Shown: positions 14,713 to 22,577 of the stretch, one piece after another
How the letters are laid out: every line of letters starts with the position of its first letter
Position numbering within the stretch: the first letter of the stretch is position 1
Assembly: GCA_021846065.1 (NCBI GenBank)
Contig: JAJZCP010000004.1
Location: forward strand, 1 to 22,577
Direction of reading: 5' to 3'
Origin: Acidobacteriota bacterium
Lineage (GTDB): Bacteria; Acidobacteriota; Terriglobia; Terriglobales; Acidobacteriaceae
Length of the DNA: 22,577 nt
Made by a program: the position numbers and the translations under genes
The notes under the pieces: generated by a model
The model's database searches: none
Told to the model about the DNA's origin: nothing
The model's input: the letters and a program-made list of their open reading frames with translations, nothing else

Positions 14713-15693
14713 TTATGAGCGACGACGCGGCGGTGCTGTGTCCGCGCTTTTCCGATGCGTCCCGGTCCGTAAAGTCCTGGCGCGTATAGCCGGAAACTGC
14801 GCCGTCAGAAAGCGTCGAAACTCCTGCGCCAGCCCCTGCGGCGCTGGGCTGACCAGCGCAACGGAACTGAAGTCGCGCGTCATCGCGAGATTACGCACCG
14901 GCACAATCCGAAACTGCTGGCCCAGCCGCATATCCCGCGCCACCGCCCAGCGCGAGACAAAGCCCACGCCGAGACCGGCTTCGACCGCCGATTTGATCGC
15001 CTCCACCGAGTCCAGCTCCATGGCCACGCGCAGCGAACGCAGCTTCACCCCGGCTCGTTCCAAAGCAAGCTCCAGCACGCGGCGAGAACCGGATCCGCGC
15101 TCCCGCATGAGCAGCGGCGTGGTTGCCAGCTCGCTGGCTTCAATCTCCTCCGCTTCCGCCCACTCATGCGCGGCGGCCACAATCAGCACCAGCTCATCAC
15201 GCAGGAACGGTTCCGTGCTCACCTCGCGGCTACGCGCCGGGCCTTCAATCAGGCCCAGTGTCGCCTGGCCATCCAGCACGCTTTGCACAATTCGCTCTGT
15301 ATTGCCGGTCACCACGCGAAAACGCGCCTGGGGATGCGCGGCGAGGAACCCTTGCAGCAATCGGGCCAGCAGATACTGGCTGATGGTGGTTGAAACGCCC
15401 AGCGCAAGTTCTCCGCCCATCTGCCCATCCAGCGCGGAGATCTGCTGCTCGGCTTCCAGCAGCCGCTCGTGCGACTCCCGCGCGGCGGCCAGCAACAGCT
15501 CACCGGCACGCGTCAGCGCGATGCGCTGGCCAGAGCGGTCCAACAACTGCACCCCCAGATCTTCTTCCAGCGCCTTGATCTGAAAGGTCACAGCAGGCTG
15601 CGTCAGGTACAGCTCTTCGGCAGCTTTGCGAAAGCTGAGCTGTGCAGCGACGGCGCGAAAGACCGTCAGTCGGAAGTTTTCCAGGCTCGGCAT
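14713..15693 (-). CDS. LysR-family transcriptional regulator (YeiE/CysB-like)
   Basis: This is a 326-aa LTTR. The N-terminal winged helix-turn-helix (residues 1-60) has the canonical LSFRKAAEELYLTQPAVTFQIKALEEDLGVQLLDRS. A linker helix follows, and then a periplasmic-binding-protein-like effector domain (about 92-300). The absence of Cys residues in the effector domain argues against an OxyR-type sensor. The C-terminus carries about 25 extra basic residues. It lies directly upstream of the YeiH-type gene on the same strand. E. coli and related YeiE proteins have been reported to respond to sulfite, so a sulfur anion is a possible effector by analogy. The start at 15693 is 3 bp after the OsmC stop and has only a weak ribosome binding site. 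Confidence 0.92.
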   Translation of the reverse strand: MPSLENFRLTVFRAVAAQLSFRKAAEELYLTQPAVTFQIKALEEDLGVQLLDRSGQRIALTRAGELLLAAARESHERLLEAEQQISALDGQMGGELALGVSTTISQYLLARLLQGFLAAHPQARFRVVTGNTERIVQSVLDGQATLGLIEGPARSREVSTEPFLRDELVLIVAAAHEWAEAEEIEASELATTPLLMRERGSGSRRVLELALERAGVKLRSLRVAMELDSVEAIKSAVEAGLGVGFVSRWAVARDMRLGQQFRIVPVRNLAMTRDFSSVALVSPAPQGLAQEFRRFLTAQFPAIRARTLRTGTHRKSADTAPPRRRS

Positions 15694-15696
15694 CGG

Positions 15697-16116
15697 TCAG
15701 GATTGCGCCGTCGTCAGTTCAATCGCAATAGCCGGCAGCGAGGTCATTGTATTGTGCACGACGCACTGATGCACGGAGCGAATCATCGCCTCGCGCTGCT
15801 CCGCCGTCAGCGCCACCGGACACTCAACCTGAATCACGAAGTTGCCGATCCGCGCCGGGGCCTTCAGCTTCTCCGCCGTCACGTTGACTTCCACTCCGTT
15901 CGCGCCCTCGGCAGAGACCAGATTCCGCGTCTTCAGATATTGCGCCGCATAAAACGCAGCGCACGAGCCAAGCGCGGCCAGCAGCAGTTCCGGCGGCGTC
16001 ATGCCCGCATCCTCACCGCCATTGTCTACCGGCTGGTCGGTCACAATCGAGTGGCCGCGCGTTTCGATGGAAAAGCGCACACCTTCCAGATGCCGAGTCT
16101 TCACTTCCATTGCCAT
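15697..16116 (-). CDS. OsmC-family peroxidase-like protein
   Basis: This is a 139-aa protein of the OsmC/Ohr fold, which reduces organic or thiol-derived peroxides with a Cys pair. The start at 16116 is chosen because GAGGA lies 7 nt upstream; the open frame extends to 16161 but without such a site. Both family cysteines are in place: Cys52 in PELLLAALGSC at the start of the central helix, and Cys118 in HQCVVHNT. A third Cys99 (ECP) is extra. The DNGGEDAGMTPPE segment corresponds to the family's substrate-pocket loop. It is probably cytoplasmic and active. It sits between the methyltransferase and the LysR gene, with 3 bp to the latter. Confidence 0.9.
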   Translation of the reverse strand: MAMEVKTRHLEGVRFSIETRGHSIVTDQPVDNGGEDAGMTPPELLLAALGSCAAFYAAQYLKTRNLVSAEGANGVEVNVTAEKLKAPARIGNFVIQVECPVALTAEQREAMIRSVHQCVVHNTMTSLPAIAIELTTAQS

Positions 16117-16131
16117 CACCCTTTCCTCACT

Positions 16132-16149
16132 CCATGCGTACGCGCATGG
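16132..16149. promoter_or_regulatory. hairpin/operator between methyltransferase and OsmC genes
   Basis: CCATGCG (16132-16138) and CGCATGG (16143-16149) form a perfect 7-bp stem with a 4-nt loop. It lies 1-2 nt upstream of the OsmC ribosome binding site, in the 77-bp gap after the methyltransferase stop. No T-run follows on either strand, so it does not look like an intrinsic terminator. It may be an mRNA stem or a protein-binding site. Confidence 0.35.
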
Positions 16150-16193
16150 GCTTGTCTCCATTCAGCATGACACGCCGAAGCAGGAACACGCTC

Positions 16194-16802
16194 TTACGCC
16201 TTTGGCGCTTCCGCGATCACCATCCAGGAGTACTCCCCCATAGGACCGGCATGAGTAACGCGCCAGCCATGTTCAACCAGTTCATCCCACACCTCAGCCA
16301 GCGGAATGCGATGCTCCATCGGAGGACCGGGTACAGGCACATCCGTCGATGGAACCTCCGGCGACCAATCCAGAATTGCGATCCGTCCCTCGCTTCGCAG
16401 CAGCCGAGCCGCCTCCGCCATGGTTGCAGGACGATCATCCACTTCGTGCCAGATGTTTGCCAGCAATACGCGATCAAATCCTCCCGGAGCCAGCCCCGTT
16501 GCTTCTGCTTCCCCGCGGACGCAATCGATATTCTGGATTTCTGCGGCGAGGATCTTCTCGTTCAAGATCGAGAGCATCTCCGGAGAAACATCCACGGCGG
16601 CAACTCTGCCCGCAGGACCAAGCGCTTCGGCAATCGGCAACGCAAAGTATCCGGTCCCAGCTCCAATATCCGCGACCGCCATCCCCGGCCGTAGTTCCAT
16701 CTGGTACAAAACTGGCTTGACCGGTAACCAGAGCTTCCGCTCCGGCGCATCGAGCCGGTGAGCCTGCGCCGGAGAAAATCTTCTTGGATGATCGTGTGTC
16801 AT
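16194..16802 (-). CDS. class I SAM-dependent methyltransferase
   Basis: This is a 202-aa protein with the Rossmann-type fold of UbiE/Methyltransf_11 enzymes. Motif I is VADIGAGTGYFALP. The acidic residue ending beta-2 is in VAAVDVSPEML, motif II/III lies in IDCVRGEAEATGL, and FDRVLLANIWHEVDDR is the post-II region. The N-terminus has the RRFSPAQAHRLDAPERKLWLP segment common in small stand-alone members. The start at 16802 is used because it lies 2 nt after the preceding stop and has AAAGGA upstream; ATGs at 16814 and 16871 would overlap the DUF2892-type gene. The acceptor is unknown. The Cys pattern of arsenite methyltransferases is absent. Its place behind an RND pump suggests it modifies a compound handled by the same operon. 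Confidence 0.88.
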   Translation of the reverse strand: MTHDHPRRFSPAQAHRLDAPERKLWLPVKPVLYQMELRPGMAVADIGAGTGYFALPIAEALGPAGRVAAVDVSPEMLSILNEKILAAEIQNIDCVRGEAEATGLAPGGFDRVLLANIWHEVDDRPATMAEAARLLRSEGRIAILDWSPEVPSTDVPVPGPPMEHRIPLAEVWDELVEHGWRVTHAGPMGEYSWMVIAEAPKA

Positions 16803-16804
16803 CT

Positions 16805-17014
16805 TCAGCAGCATCCTTTGTCTTCTGCCGAGCGCAGACCCAAAAGCTTGAGCATCGTCATTGCCGGGCACCAGTTGGTGAGCGAGGACTGTAACAGATT
16901 CAGACCGACAAAGGCCGTCAGCCAGAGCCAGTTCTTCGAAACATACATAGCAAGCGCCAGGCTGGCCAGAATAATCACGCCAGCCAGCATACGAACTCCG
17001 CGTTCGACCGTCAT
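16805..17014 (-). CDS. DUF2892/YgaP-type small membrane protein
   Basis: This is a 69-aa protein with two hydrophobic helices (about residues 8-24 and 28-42) followed by the family's NWCPAMTMLKLLGL motif, in which Cys49 is conserved. It ends in the vicinal pair Cys68-Cys69. The open frame extends to 17104, but the ATG at 17014 has GGAG about 8 nt upstream and overlaps the RND stop by 4 nt (ATGA). This domain also occurs fused to rhodanese in YgaP, where it anchors sulfur-transfer chemistry to the membrane. Here it stands alone. The extra CC end could bind a metal or a sulfane sulfur, but that is inference. Confidence 0.85.
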   Translation of the reverse strand: MTVERGVRMLAGVIILASLALAMYVSKNWLWLTAFVGLNLLQSSLTNWCPAMTMLKLLGLRSAEDKGCC

Positions 17015-20000
17015 AGCACTTCTCCTTCTTCCGTTCCTTCGGTTGCGTGCATCGCCTCCTCCTTGCGATGCACCAGGTAGTAGAGGATGGGGATGGTGGG
17101 CCACGAGAGGAACGTGGACGCCACAGCGCCGGCGATCAGCGAGATCGCCAGTCCCTGGAAGATCGGGTCAGTCAGAATCACACTCGCGCCGACCACAACG
17201 GCAGCCGCCGTCAGCAGCATGGGACGGAAGCGCGTCGCACCGGCGTCGATCACAGCCTCGGCCAGCGGCACTCCCTCGCGCCGACGCAGCTCAATGAAAT
17301 CGACGAGAATAATCGAGTTGCGTACGATGATTCCAGCTCCAGCAATAAAGCCGATCATCGATGTCGCCGTGAAAAATGCCCCCAGCAGCGCATGTGCGGG
17401 CAGAATTCCCACCAGCGTCAGCGGGATCGGCGCCATGATGATCAGCGGCACCACAAACGACCGGAACCAGCCCACAACCAGCACGTAGATCAGCACCAGC
17501 ACCGCTGCAAACGCAAGCCCCAGATCGCGAAACACCTCAATCGTAATCTGCCACTCGCCGTCCCACTTCATCGCATAGTGGGTCGTCGTATCCGGCTGCA
17601 CCGAGTTGTACCGCGCCAGAGTGTACCCAGCCGGCAGCGTCAGATGATCCAGCGCCTTATTCATCTTCAGGATGGCGTACACCGGGCTTTCTTCGGCTCC
17701 CGCCACATCTCCCGTCACATAGACCACGCGACGAAGATTCTTGTGATAGATGCTCGGCTCCAGCGTCACGTGTTCCACCGTCACCAACTCGCGCAGGCTC
17801 ACCATGGAGCCATCCGCGGCAGGCAAGTGAATGTTCTCCAGCGCCTGCTCGGAAGAGCGATCCGCGCGCAGGAAACGCACCTCGACCGGAATGGCTTCAC
17901 GTGAGCGTGGGTCGTGCTCCAATCCAGCATTGGCTCCGCCGGTTGCCAGTGCAATAGCCTGGACCACCTGAGCCACGGCAATGCCGTGCTGCGCCGCTTT
18001 CACCTCGTCCACATGAATGCGAATCTCCGGCTGCGGATCTTCCACATACCAGTCGGCATCCACCACGCCAGGAGTCTGCCGGAAGATCGCTTTCACGCGC
18101 CGCGCCACATCGATCTGCCCGCTCATCGTTGGCCCATAAATCTCCGCCACCAGCGTCTGCACCACCGGCGGACCCGGCGGCACCTCGCTCACCTGCACCC
18201 GCGCTCCAAACGGCGCTGCCGCAGCATCCAGCAGTGGCCGCAAGCGCTTGGCGATACTGTGACTCTGCTCCTTGCGCTCGTCGGCTGGCAGCAGATTCAC
18301 CTGAATATCCGCCTGGTTCACCTGCCGACGCAGATAATAGTGCCGGACCAATCCGTTGAAGTTGAACGGCCCGGAAGTTCCCGCATATACCTGATAGTTC
18401 ACTACCCCTGGCTGCGCAGCCAGCACGCGCCCCAACTCCTGCGCTACCCGTGCCGTCTGTTCCAGCGGCGTGCCGTCCGGCATATTCACAATCACCTGGA
18501 ACTCGCTCTTGTTGTCAAAGGGCAACATCTTCACGCGCACCAGTCCCAACGGAACCAGCAACACGGAGACCAACAGCATCGCCAGCACCGCCAGGAAAAA
18601 GACTGCGCGATTGCCTGCCGAGTTGATCAGCGGCGTCATCACACGACGATAGATGCGCGTGCGCCAGTTTTCCTGCTCCGGCTCCAGCAGATGAGCGCCC
18701 GTCAGATGTTTGCCCACCAGCCGCATCGCCGCCCACGGCGAAACCACAAACGCCACTAGCAACGAAAACAGCATCGCCGCCGAAGCACCCACCGGAATTG
18801 GCCGCATGTACGGCCCCATCAGTCCGCGCACCATCGCCATCGGCAGCACGGCCGCAATCACGGCAAACGTCGCAAGAATCGTGGGGTTGCCTACCTCGGC
18901 CACAGCTTCCACGGCAATTTCACTCATGGGACGACCGTGACTGGATGGCAGCCGGAAGTGCCGAACAATATTCTCCACCACCACAATCGCGTCATCCACC
19001 AGAATCCCGATGCTGAAGATCAACGCAAACAGCGTGACGCGATTGATCGTGTATCCCAGCAGATAGAACGTCGCCATCGTCAGCGCCAGCGTTACGGGAA
19101 TCGCCAGCAGCACCACGCCGGACTCGCGCCAGCCAAGGAACAGCGCAACAAGAAAGGTGACCGAAAGTGTTGCCAGCAGCAGATGCTCCAGCAGTTCGTC
19201 GGATTTCGCTTTCGCTGTATCTCCGTAATTCCTCGTCGTCGTGAGGTGAAGATCAGCGGGAATCGCTGTGCCCTGCATGGCATGAACCCGAGCCAGCACA
19301 GCGTTCGCAATCTCGGTCGCATTCGTGCCCTTGCGCTTGGCCACAGTCAGCGTCACCGCGGGATACTGCTGCGGAGTTGTTCCCTGAGCCGCCGATTGCG
19401 CCGTCGTGCCAAAGAGCACATAGTTCGTCGGCTCATCCGAGCCATCCGTGATCGACGCGGCCACGTCGCGCAGCATCACCGGCGCGCCATGAGCCACACC
19501 CACCACCACCTGCTCGGCATCCTCACGCCGCGTGAAGAGATTCCCCACGTCGACCCGAATCTCATGGTTGTCTTCTGCAAAGCTACCCGCCTGCACGCTT
19601 GCATTTGCAGCTTGCAGGCGCTCCACCACCGCCGCCGGAGACAGCCCATACGCAGTCAGCTTCGCAGCATCCAGCCGAATCAGCAGCGCGCGCGGCAACC
19701 CTCCAATCAGTCCCACCTCTGAGACATCCGTCACTTGTTCCACGCTGTGCTGCACCTCGGCAGCGATTGCGCGAAGCTGCGCTGCGTCATAGTGCTCGCC
19801 CCACAGAGTCAGCGACAGAATCGGCACATCGTCAATCGAGCGCGCCTTGACCATCGGCCGGGTTGCTCCCGGCGGCATCCGATTCAGGTTCGCGTAGAGC
19901 TTGTCGTAGACCTTGACCAGCGCGTCTTCCTGCCGCGTGCCCACCTGGAAGCGCGCGATCACCAGACTCTGACCCGGCATCGAGGTGGAATACACATACT

Positions 20001-20268
20001 CCACGCCGGGAATCTGATGGATCAGCGCCTCAATCGGCGTGGTCACCCGCTGTTCGATCTCCTGCGGCGAAGCTCCCGGCATTGACGTCGCAATATCCAG
20101 CATCGGCACCAGAATCTGCGGCTCTTCCTCACGCGGAATCACCAGCACGGCAAAGACGCCCAGCGCCAGGGCAGCGGCAATGAAGAGCGGTGTCAGTTTG
20201 GAGTTCAGAAACGTCTGCGCCAGCCGGCCCGCCAGGCCCAGCGCAGCGTGATCCGGATGTGTTTTCAT
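17011..20268 (-). CDS. RND efflux pump, inner-membrane permease (AcrB/HAE1-like)
   Basis: This is a proton-driven inner-membrane pump of 1085 aa, slightly longer than typical AcrB-like proteins. One helix is followed by the large porter domain (about 45-340, with IPREEEPQI and MPGASPQEIEQRV). Then come helices 2-6, the internal duplication, a second porter domain (about 580-880) and the final helices with GFIAGAGIIVRNSIILVDF and RFRPMLLTAAAVVVGAS. Helix 4 carries Asp425-Asp426 in GILVDDAIVVVEN. This paired-Asp proton relay is typical of hydrophobe/amphiphile exporters, whereas CzcA-type metal pumps read DGA here. The substrate is therefore more likely organic than a heavy metal. It overlaps its neighbours by ATGA on both sides (20265-20268, 17011-17014). 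Confidence 0.95.
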   Translation of the reverse strand: MKTHPDHAALGLAGRLAQTFLNSKLTPLFIAAALALGVFAVLVIPREEEPQILVPMLDIATSMPGASPQEIEQRVTTPIEALIHQIPGVEYVYSTSMPGQSLVIARFQVGTRQEDALVKVYDKLYANLNRMPPGATRPMVKARSIDDVPILSLTLWGEHYDAAQLRAIAAEVQHSVEQVTDVSEVGLIGGLPRALLIRLDAAKLTAYGLSPAAVVERLQAANASVQAGSFAEDNHEIRVDVGNLFTRREDAEQVVVGVAHGAPVMLRDVAASITDGSDEPTNYVLFGTTAQSAAQGTTPQQYPAVTLTVAKRKGTNATEIANAVLARVHAMQGTAIPADLHLTTTRNYGDTAKAKSDELLEHLLLATLSVTFLVALFLGWRESGVVLLAIPVTLALTMATFYLLGYTINRVTLFALIFSIGILVDDAIVVVENIVRHFRLPSSHGRPMSEIAVEAVAEVGNPTILATFAVIAAVLPMAMVRGLMGPYMRPIPVGASAAMLFSLLVAFVVSPWAAMRLVGKHLTGAHLLEPEQENWRTRIYRRVMTPLINSAGNRAVFFLAVLAMLLVSVLLVPLGLVRVKMLPFDNKSEFQVIVNMPDGTPLEQTARVAQELGRVLAAQPGVVNYQVYAGTSGPFNFNGLVRHYYLRRQVNQADIQVNLLPADERKEQSHSIAKRLRPLLDAAAAPFGARVQVSEVPPGPPVVQTLVAEIYGPTMSGQIDVARRVKAIFRQTPGVVDADWYVEDPQPEIRIHVDEVKAAQHGIAVAQVVQAIALATGGANAGLEHDPRSREAIPVEVRFLRADRSSEQALENIHLPAADGSMVSLRELVTVEHVTLEPSIYHKNLRRVVYVTGDVAGAEESPVYAILKMNKALDHLTLPAGYTLARYNSVQPDTTTHYAMKWDGEWQITIEVFRDLGLAFAAVLVLIYVLVVGWFRSFVVPLIIMAPIPLTLVGILPAHALLGAFFTATSMIGFIAGAGIIVRNSIILVDFIELRRREGVPLAEAVIDAGATRFRPMLLTAAAVVVGASVILTDPIFQGLAISLIAGAVASTFLSWPTIPILYYLVHRKEEAMHATEGTEEGEVL

Positions 20269-21443
20269 CGGCTCACCCCTGTCGCACTTGCAGATGCTTC
20301 CACGCGCTTTCCCGCCAGGTCGCGATCAGCCGGATTCAGCACCAGCATCTCTCCCGGGCTTACGCCAGAAAGAGCCTCAACCCGGTCACCCATGGATGAA
20401 CCGAGCGTCACCGTTCGCAGCGCGGCAATGCCATTCGCATCCCCCACCCACACCGTCGCCAGCGAGCCGCGATGGACCACTGCTGCAACCGGAATCAACG
20501 TCGCCGTGCGCTGGCCCACAGGAATCGCTATCGAGCCATAGATTCCCGCACGCAGCGAAGACTCCGTCGGCAGCCCAAGCTTGACCAGAAAGCTGTGAGA
20601 AGCTGCGTCGGCAGCCGGAACAATCTCCTCAACCTTTGCCGACACCGGCTGTTGCAAGCCATCGAGCGTCGCCATCATCGTCTCTCCGCGATGCACCGCC
20701 GCAATCTGCGACTCATCCACGGAAACCTGAAGCTGAAGCGGACCCTGGCGATCGACCATCACCAGCGGAACGCCCGGCGCGGCAAGAGTTCCCGGATCTG
20801 CCAGCCGCGCCGTCACCAGCCCGGCAAACGGCGCGCGAACGACTCCGTAGCCTGCCATCGTGGCTGCGCTTGCAGCACCGGCTTCCGCCGCTGCCTGCTG
20901 TGACTCCGCCGCGCGCAACTGCGCTTCGGCTGCCTCGGCGCGACGACTGACCTCGTCATACTCCTGCGGACTCACACTCTTTCGTGCGCGCAACAGCTCA
21001 TAGCGTTGAAGCGTCGATGCCGCCAACGATGCCTGGGCCTTGGCTGCGGCTGCGGCATCACTTGCACTGGCCACGGCTGCCTTGGCACGCGCCACTTCGC
21101 TCGCTGCCAGCGTATTGTCGATCCGTACCAGCGGCTGACCGGCTCGCACTGCATCTCCGGCGTGAACCATCACATCGAGCACACGTCCGGAGATCTGGGC
21201 GGCAACGGATGCGCTCTCCGCCGCGCGGACGCTGCCCACTGCCTGAACCGTCGATGGAACCATCTCCGAAACCACCGGCGCCACTGTCAATCCGTTCACC
21301 GTGGGGTGGACTGTGGACACAGGTGCGGCTTCATCATGGCAACCACTGAGCAGCGGCGCGAGTGCAGCCAAAGACAGCGCGGCAAGCGAGAGCTTCAGAG
21401 ACGGAATTGAAAAAGCGTGGCGAAATTGTGTTGCTGATTTCAT
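20265..21443 (-). CDS. RND periplasmic adaptor lipoprotein (AcrA/MexA-like)
   Basis: This is the adaptor that links the RND permease to the TolC-type channel, 392 aa. The signal ends in the lipobox LLSGC (Cys35), so the protein should be anchored by lipid. The lipoyl half (about 80-110) has SGRVLDVMVHAGDAVRAGQPLVRID. An Ala-rich helical hairpin (about 110-200) follows, and then the second lipoyl half with GYGVVRAPFAGLVTARLADPGTL. The beta-barrel and membrane-proximal domains end near VLNPADRDLAGKRVEA. AGG lies 7 nt before the ATG at 21443, which overlaps the stop of the upstream channel gene by ATGA (21440-21443). Length and order are normal. Confidence 0.94.
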   Translation of the reverse strand: MKSATQFRHAFSIPSLKLSLAALSLAALAPLLSGCHDEAAPVSTVHPTVNGLTVAPVVSEMVPSTVQAVGSVRAAESASVAAQISGRVLDVMVHAGDAVRAGQPLVRIDNTLAASEVARAKAAVASASDAAAAAKAQASLAASTLQRYELLRARKSVSPQEYDEVSRRAEAAEAQLRAAESQQAAAEAGAASAATMAGYGVVRAPFAGLVTARLADPGTLAAPGVPLVMVDRQGPLQLQVSVDESQIAAVHRGETMMATLDGLQQPVSAKVEEIVPAADAASHSFLVKLGLPTESSLRAGIYGSIAIPVGQRTATLIPVAAVVHRGSLATVWVGDANGIAALRTVTLGSSMGDRVEALSGVSPGEMLVLNPADRDLAGKRVEASASATGVSR

Positions 21444-22577
21444 GGCTTAGCCTCGTGCAAAGTTGTCGGTTGCAAAGAAGAAACATGGGTCGGTCGATCA
21501 GAAGCAGATTGTGCCACCGTCACGCCCAGGGCATGCTGCAATGGGTCCAACGTGCCCATCGCAAATTGAAAATCAATCCAGGACAATGCATTGCCTCCGA
21601 CCGCCTGGAGATATGCGTTTTGTGCCTGCCGTTCTGCGTCTTCGACGCGTAGCAAATCCGTCATCGTCGCCAATCCCGCGTCGTAGCGATCTCGAAAAAT
21701 TCGCAGACTTTCCGCGGCTTCGCTCATCGCCGCGCGCGCCACTTGCACCTGCTCGCTCGCTGTCCGATGCGCATACCAGGCGCGCGTTACTTCCATGCGA
21801 ATCTGATTGTCCGCTGACTCGCTTGCAGCCACCGTACGCGTAAGTGCAATCTTTGATGCTGCAAGCTGCTGCCGCCGCGCCGCCGGGAACAGATCCAGAT
21901 GGACCTGCACCCCGGCCATCCAGTTGTTTCCGCTGTTTCCCGTGAATGCGCCGCGATCCTGCTCCCAGCTTCCAAATGCAGCTACGGTGGGGCCAAAGGC
22001 GGCGTGCGCTGCCGTCACACCCGTCCGGGCCGCGGCAAGCTGCTCGGCAAGCGCCGCGCGATCCTTGCGCGTGCGCAGCGCCAGCGCCACGGCATCAGCC
22101 AGCGATGGCAGATCGTCTGTCTTCTCCGCGATTACGTCCAGCCTTCGCTCCGCATCCGGAATCGGCGCTCCGATGGCTTGCTCCAGTTGCGCCCAGGCCG
22201 TGCCCAGTGCTCCTTCGGCGGCAATCTGCTCCTCCCGGCGAGCAGCCAGCGCGGTAGACGCGCTCAATTCGTCCGCTGCAACCGCAGTACCGGCCTCGAC
22301 GCGCGTCCGGCTGGCATCGAGCATGGCCTCTGCTGTACGTGTCTGTTCCTCGGTCAGTTGTTCATTGCGCACCGCCAGCGAAGCCCCTACGTATGCTTCA
22401 GCCACTCGCCAGGCAAGCTGCTGATCGGCTCGCGTGGCAATCTCAGCAGCCGCGCGCGCCTGATGATCCGCACCGCGCATCCCAAGCTCCGTCTGGAATG
22501 AATCGAACGCCATCCAGTTGCCACTGAAGCGCGTGGCAAAGTTATTCAGCGGCAGTGGTCGATTCAGGCTGTTCAAT
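21440..22577 (-). CDS. TolC-family outer-membrane factor of the RND system (5' end cut off)
   Basis: The last 378-379 residues of an outer-membrane channel are present; the start, signal peptide and roughly the first 80-100 residues lie beyond the right edge. The visible part begins in the first beta/helix segment (SLNRPLPLNNFATRFSGNW, typical of the family), followed by long Ala/Glu-rich helices. The second half contains FGSWEQDRGAFTGNSGNNWMAGVQVHLDLFPAARRQQL and a DRYDAGLATMTDLLRVEDAE helix turn. It shares an ATGA overlap with the adaptor gene and is the first visible gene of the minus-strand block. The promoter is outside the window. It is clearly different from the TolC-type protein at the left end, which belongs to the other pump. 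Confidence 0.92.
   Translation of the reverse strand, partial: LNSLNRPLPLNNFATRFSGNWMAFDSFQTELGMRGADHQARAAAEIATRADQQLAWRVAEAYVGASLAVRNEQLTEEQTRTAEAMLDASRTRVEAGTAVAADELSASTALAARREEQIAAEGALGTAWAQLEQAIGAPIPDAERRLDVIAEKTDDLPSLADAVALALRTRKDRAALAEQLAAARTGVTAAHAAFGPTVAAFGSWEQDRGAFTGNSGNNWMAGVQVHLDLFPAARRQQLAASKIALTRTVAASESADNQIRMEVTRAWYAHRTASEQVQVARAAMSEAAESLRIFRDRYDAGLATMTDLLRVEDAERQAQNAYLQAVGGNALSWIDFQFAMGTLDPLQHALGVTVAQSASDRPTHVSSLQPTTLHEAKP

Noticed and set aside
14700..14713. 14-bp match cgattcaggctgtt, also at 22560-22573, considered as a possible direct repeat or attachment site
   Set aside because: About one 14-bp match is expected by chance in a window of this size. There is no integrase, and both copies lie at unrelated gene positions.
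17011..20268. Heavy-metal (CzcA-type) RND pump
   Set aside because: Helix 4 has the paired Asp (LVDDAIVVVEN) of organic-substrate pumps and not the DGA form of metal exporters.

Overview
The window is about 60% GC and gene-dense, with no tRNA, rRNA, insertion sequence, integrase or CRISPR array visible. The gene content fits an aerobic Gram-negative heterotroph, most likely of the Acidobacteriota (Terriglobia/Acidobacteriaceae). The main pointers are a secreted GH5 glycosidase, a small diheme cytochrome of the reaction-centre-cytochrome type with N-terminal Met ligand candidates, acidobacterial-looking single-TM and TonB_C-type proteins, and two tripartite efflux systems. The taxonomic call is inference from gene content and not a marker-gene result.

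Layout. (1) Positions 117-5355 on the plus strand hold a compact four-gene efflux operon: TolC-type outer-membrane factor, YtcA-type small lipoprotein, HlyD-type adaptor and FUSC-family inner-membrane protein. This is the same set of parts as Escherichia coli ytcA-mdtNOP, in a different order. (2) A minus-strand membrane-anchored polysaccharide deacetylase (5399-6181) lies divergently from panB-panC (6255-8074), which make pantoate and pantothenate. (3) A periplasmic diheme cytochrome c on the minus strand (8082-8603) is divergent from an ArsB/ion-transporter-superfamily permease (8696-10099). (4) A secreted GH5 glycosidase (10199-11371) sits behind a promoter that appears to overlap a LacI-family-type operator. 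(5) An unrecognised single-TM protein on the minus strand (11397-12395) is divergent from a signal-peptide-bearing protein with a TonB_C-like C-terminus (12562-13647). Four 14-bp direct repeats lie in the gap between them, and a strong 18-bp-stem terminator follows the latter.

(6) From 22577 down to 13725 on the minus strand, eight genes follow one another with almost no spacing: TolC-type factor (cut by the window edge), RND adaptor lipoprotein, RND pump, DUF2892-type membrane protein, SAM-dependent methyltransferase, OsmC-type peroxidase, LysR regulator and YeiH-type transporter. The first three junctions are 4-bp ATGA overlaps. The last five genes form an unusual set: Cys-containing membrane protein, methyltransferase, thiol peroxidase and a YeiE/YeiH-like regulator-transporter pair. 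I infer that the block may handle export and detoxification of a small reactive or thiol/sulfur-linked compound, but the substrate cannot be read from the sequence. It is the best candidate in the window for an undescribed functional module.
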